Position numbers and translations under genes: made by a program. This document shows, one piece after another, positions 5,137 to 5,958 of a DNA stretch of 5,958 bases. The notes under the pieces were generated by a model, which was not told where the DNA came from, did not search any database, and worked only from the letters and a program-made list of their open reading frames with translations. Source of the stretch: a bacterium (GTDB taxonomy: Bacteria; Pseudomonadota; Gammaproteobacteria; Burkholderiales; Burkholderiaceae_C); NCBI GenBank assembly GCA_030824095.1, contig JAVBYK010000413.1, positions 1 through 5,958 on the forward strand. Reading direction: 5' to 3'. Each line of letters starts with the position of its first letter. Position 1 is the stretch's first letter.

Positions 5137-5958
5137 TCAACCCAAGGCCAGCGCCATGACGCCGACGCCAATGCATGCCGCGCCAAGGAACCGCACGAGG
5201 CGATCGCCCTCCCCCAGCAACTGCCCACCCAGCAGCGCGGCAAACAGCATGGAAACCTCACGCGCCGGCGCCACGTGGCTCAGCGGTGCCACCTGCATGG
5301 CGTACAGCACCAGCACATAGGACACCGGACTGATGGTGCCCACCACGGCCGCGTACTTCCATTGCGCATGCCACAACCGGCGCGTCTCGGCCGGGTCACG
5401 CACGGCGCTGGGCAACAAAAAGGCGAGGCGCACGAAATTGCCGAAGTAATCCACCAGAATGGGTGACACCAGCACCACCTTGACCGCATAACCGTCCACC
5501 ACGGTGTAGCTGGCGATGAAGACACCAGTTAACAGGCCATACACCATCCCTTTGCGGATGCGCTGGCTCTTGTGGGCATCATGGGTATTGCGAAACAAAC
5601 CAGGGCCACCGGCGATCAGGAATACCCCGGCCACCACGGCGAGAACACCGACGGCCCCCAAGGCGGAAATTTGCTCCCCCAGGAACAGGATGGCCACCAG
5701 GGAGGACAGCAACGGCCCAGAGCCACGCGCCAGCGGGTAGACCACAGTGAGGTCGGCCTTGCGATAGCCGCGCAGCAACACGACGAAATACACGGTATGG
5801 ATCACACCACTGGCAACGATCAAAGACCACTCCAATGCGCCCCAGGCCGGTACCTGCTGCCAGCCCAGCCACAGGCCGACGGGTGCCCAGACCACCATCA
5901 TGACCACCGAGGTGAAGAACGAGAAACGCACATCGCCGCCGGCCTTCTTGGCGGCGAT
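5137..5958 (-). CDS. EamA/DMT-family membrane transporter (N-terminus beyond window)
   Basis: The visible 273 residues are most of a drug/metabolite transporter superfamily permease with two EamA repeats, normally ten membrane helices in the inner membrane; the substrate cannot be predicted. The reading frame stays open to the window edge and encodes IAAKKAGGD before the first in-frame GTG (5929-5931). This matches the usual N-terminal loop of the first helix pair, so the true start lies past 5958, probably about 20 codons away. Repeat one ends with YPLARGSGPLLSSLVAILFL (74-93 of the visible part) and a GEQIS segment. Repeat two ends with the parallel APAREVSMLFAALLGGQLLGE (about 230-250), showing the internal duplication. 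Between them, a hydrophilic linker (about 121-137, NTHDAHKSQRIRKG) separates the halves. The stop TGA (5139-5137) is six bases before the DUF429 gene start, suggesting one transcript. Confidence 0.87.
   Translation of the reverse strand: MAAKKAGGDVRFSFFTSVVMMVVWAPVGLWLGWQQVPAWGALEWSLIVASGVIHTVYFVVLLRGYRKADLTVVYPLARGSGPLLSSLVAILFLGEQISALGAVGVLAVVAGVFLIAGGPGLFRNTHDAHKSQRIRKGMVYGLLTGVFIASYTVVDGYAVKVVLVSPILVDYFGNFVRLAFLLPSAVRDPAETRRLWHAQWKYAAVVGTISPVSYVLVLYAMQVAPLSHVAPAREVSMLFAALLGGQLLGEGDRLVRFLGAACIGVGVMALALG
5932..5958. repeat. Perfect 9-bp inverted repeat inside the transporter gene
   Basis: ATCGCCGCC (5932-5940) and GGCGGCGAT (5950-5958) are perfect inverted copies around a 9-base spacer. 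They encode the IAAKKAGGD stretch of the transporter on the minus strand. The right arm ends at the window edge, so the repeat could be longer. It may simply reflect Ala (GCC) and Gly (GGC) codons being complementary in a GC-rich gene. Confidence 0.5.

Noticed and set aside
4546..5466. A 306-codon plus-strand open frame opposite the DUF429 and transporter genes
   Set aside because: It spans two well-supported minus-strand genes and the junction between them, and its translation is low in hydrophobic structure and rich in His, Gln and Arg, as expected for an antisense shadow in GC-rich DNA.

Overview
The window looks like chromosomal DNA from a betaproteobacterium, most likely Burkholderiales/Comamonadaceae. 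It is GC-rich with strong G/C third-position bias, genes are tightly packed with stop/start overlaps, and the protein families resemble Comamonadaceae housekeeping and accessory genes. The lineage is inferred from sequence style and recollection, not from a search. I see no rRNA, tRNA, CRISPR array, insertion sequence or phage gene.

Plus strand, 1-2538: the last 20 codons of an upstream gene (1-63) are followed after 19 bp by an E1-like adenylyltransferase of the MoeB/ThiF/HesA family (83-838). Its stop overlaps (ATGA) the start of a SulP-family anion transporter with a C-terminal STAS domain (835-2538). These probably form one transcript. The first enzyme activates a sulfur-carrier protein for molybdopterin or thiamin synthesis. 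The second imports an inorganic anion such as sulfate, bicarbonate or possibly molybdate.

Plus strand, 2539-4280: a 99-bp intergenic gap holds possible -10 elements. It is followed by a small soluble diguanylate cyclase (GGEEF active site plus I-site, about 2638-3444) whose stop overlaps (TGATG) the start of a FlhG/YlxH-like MinD-family ATPase (3444-4280). This cyclase/ATPase pair is the most thought-provoking part of the window. It suggests c-di-GMP signalling coupled to spatial control of a surface structure, but no flagellar or pilus gene is visible.

Minus strand, 4291-5958: a two-gene unit reads toward the plus-strand genes. An EamA/DMT-family membrane transporter, cut by the right edge, lies upstream (5958-5137). 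Six bases later comes a DUF429-type protein with a predicted RNase H-like fold (5130-4291). The convergent ends are 10 bp apart and share a stem-loop (4274-4298) whose stem region contains both stop codons. It is a plausible bidirectional transcription end, although it lacks a T-tract.

No clearly new multi-gene system is evident. The window reads as ordinary chromosomal genes with a few unusual pairings.
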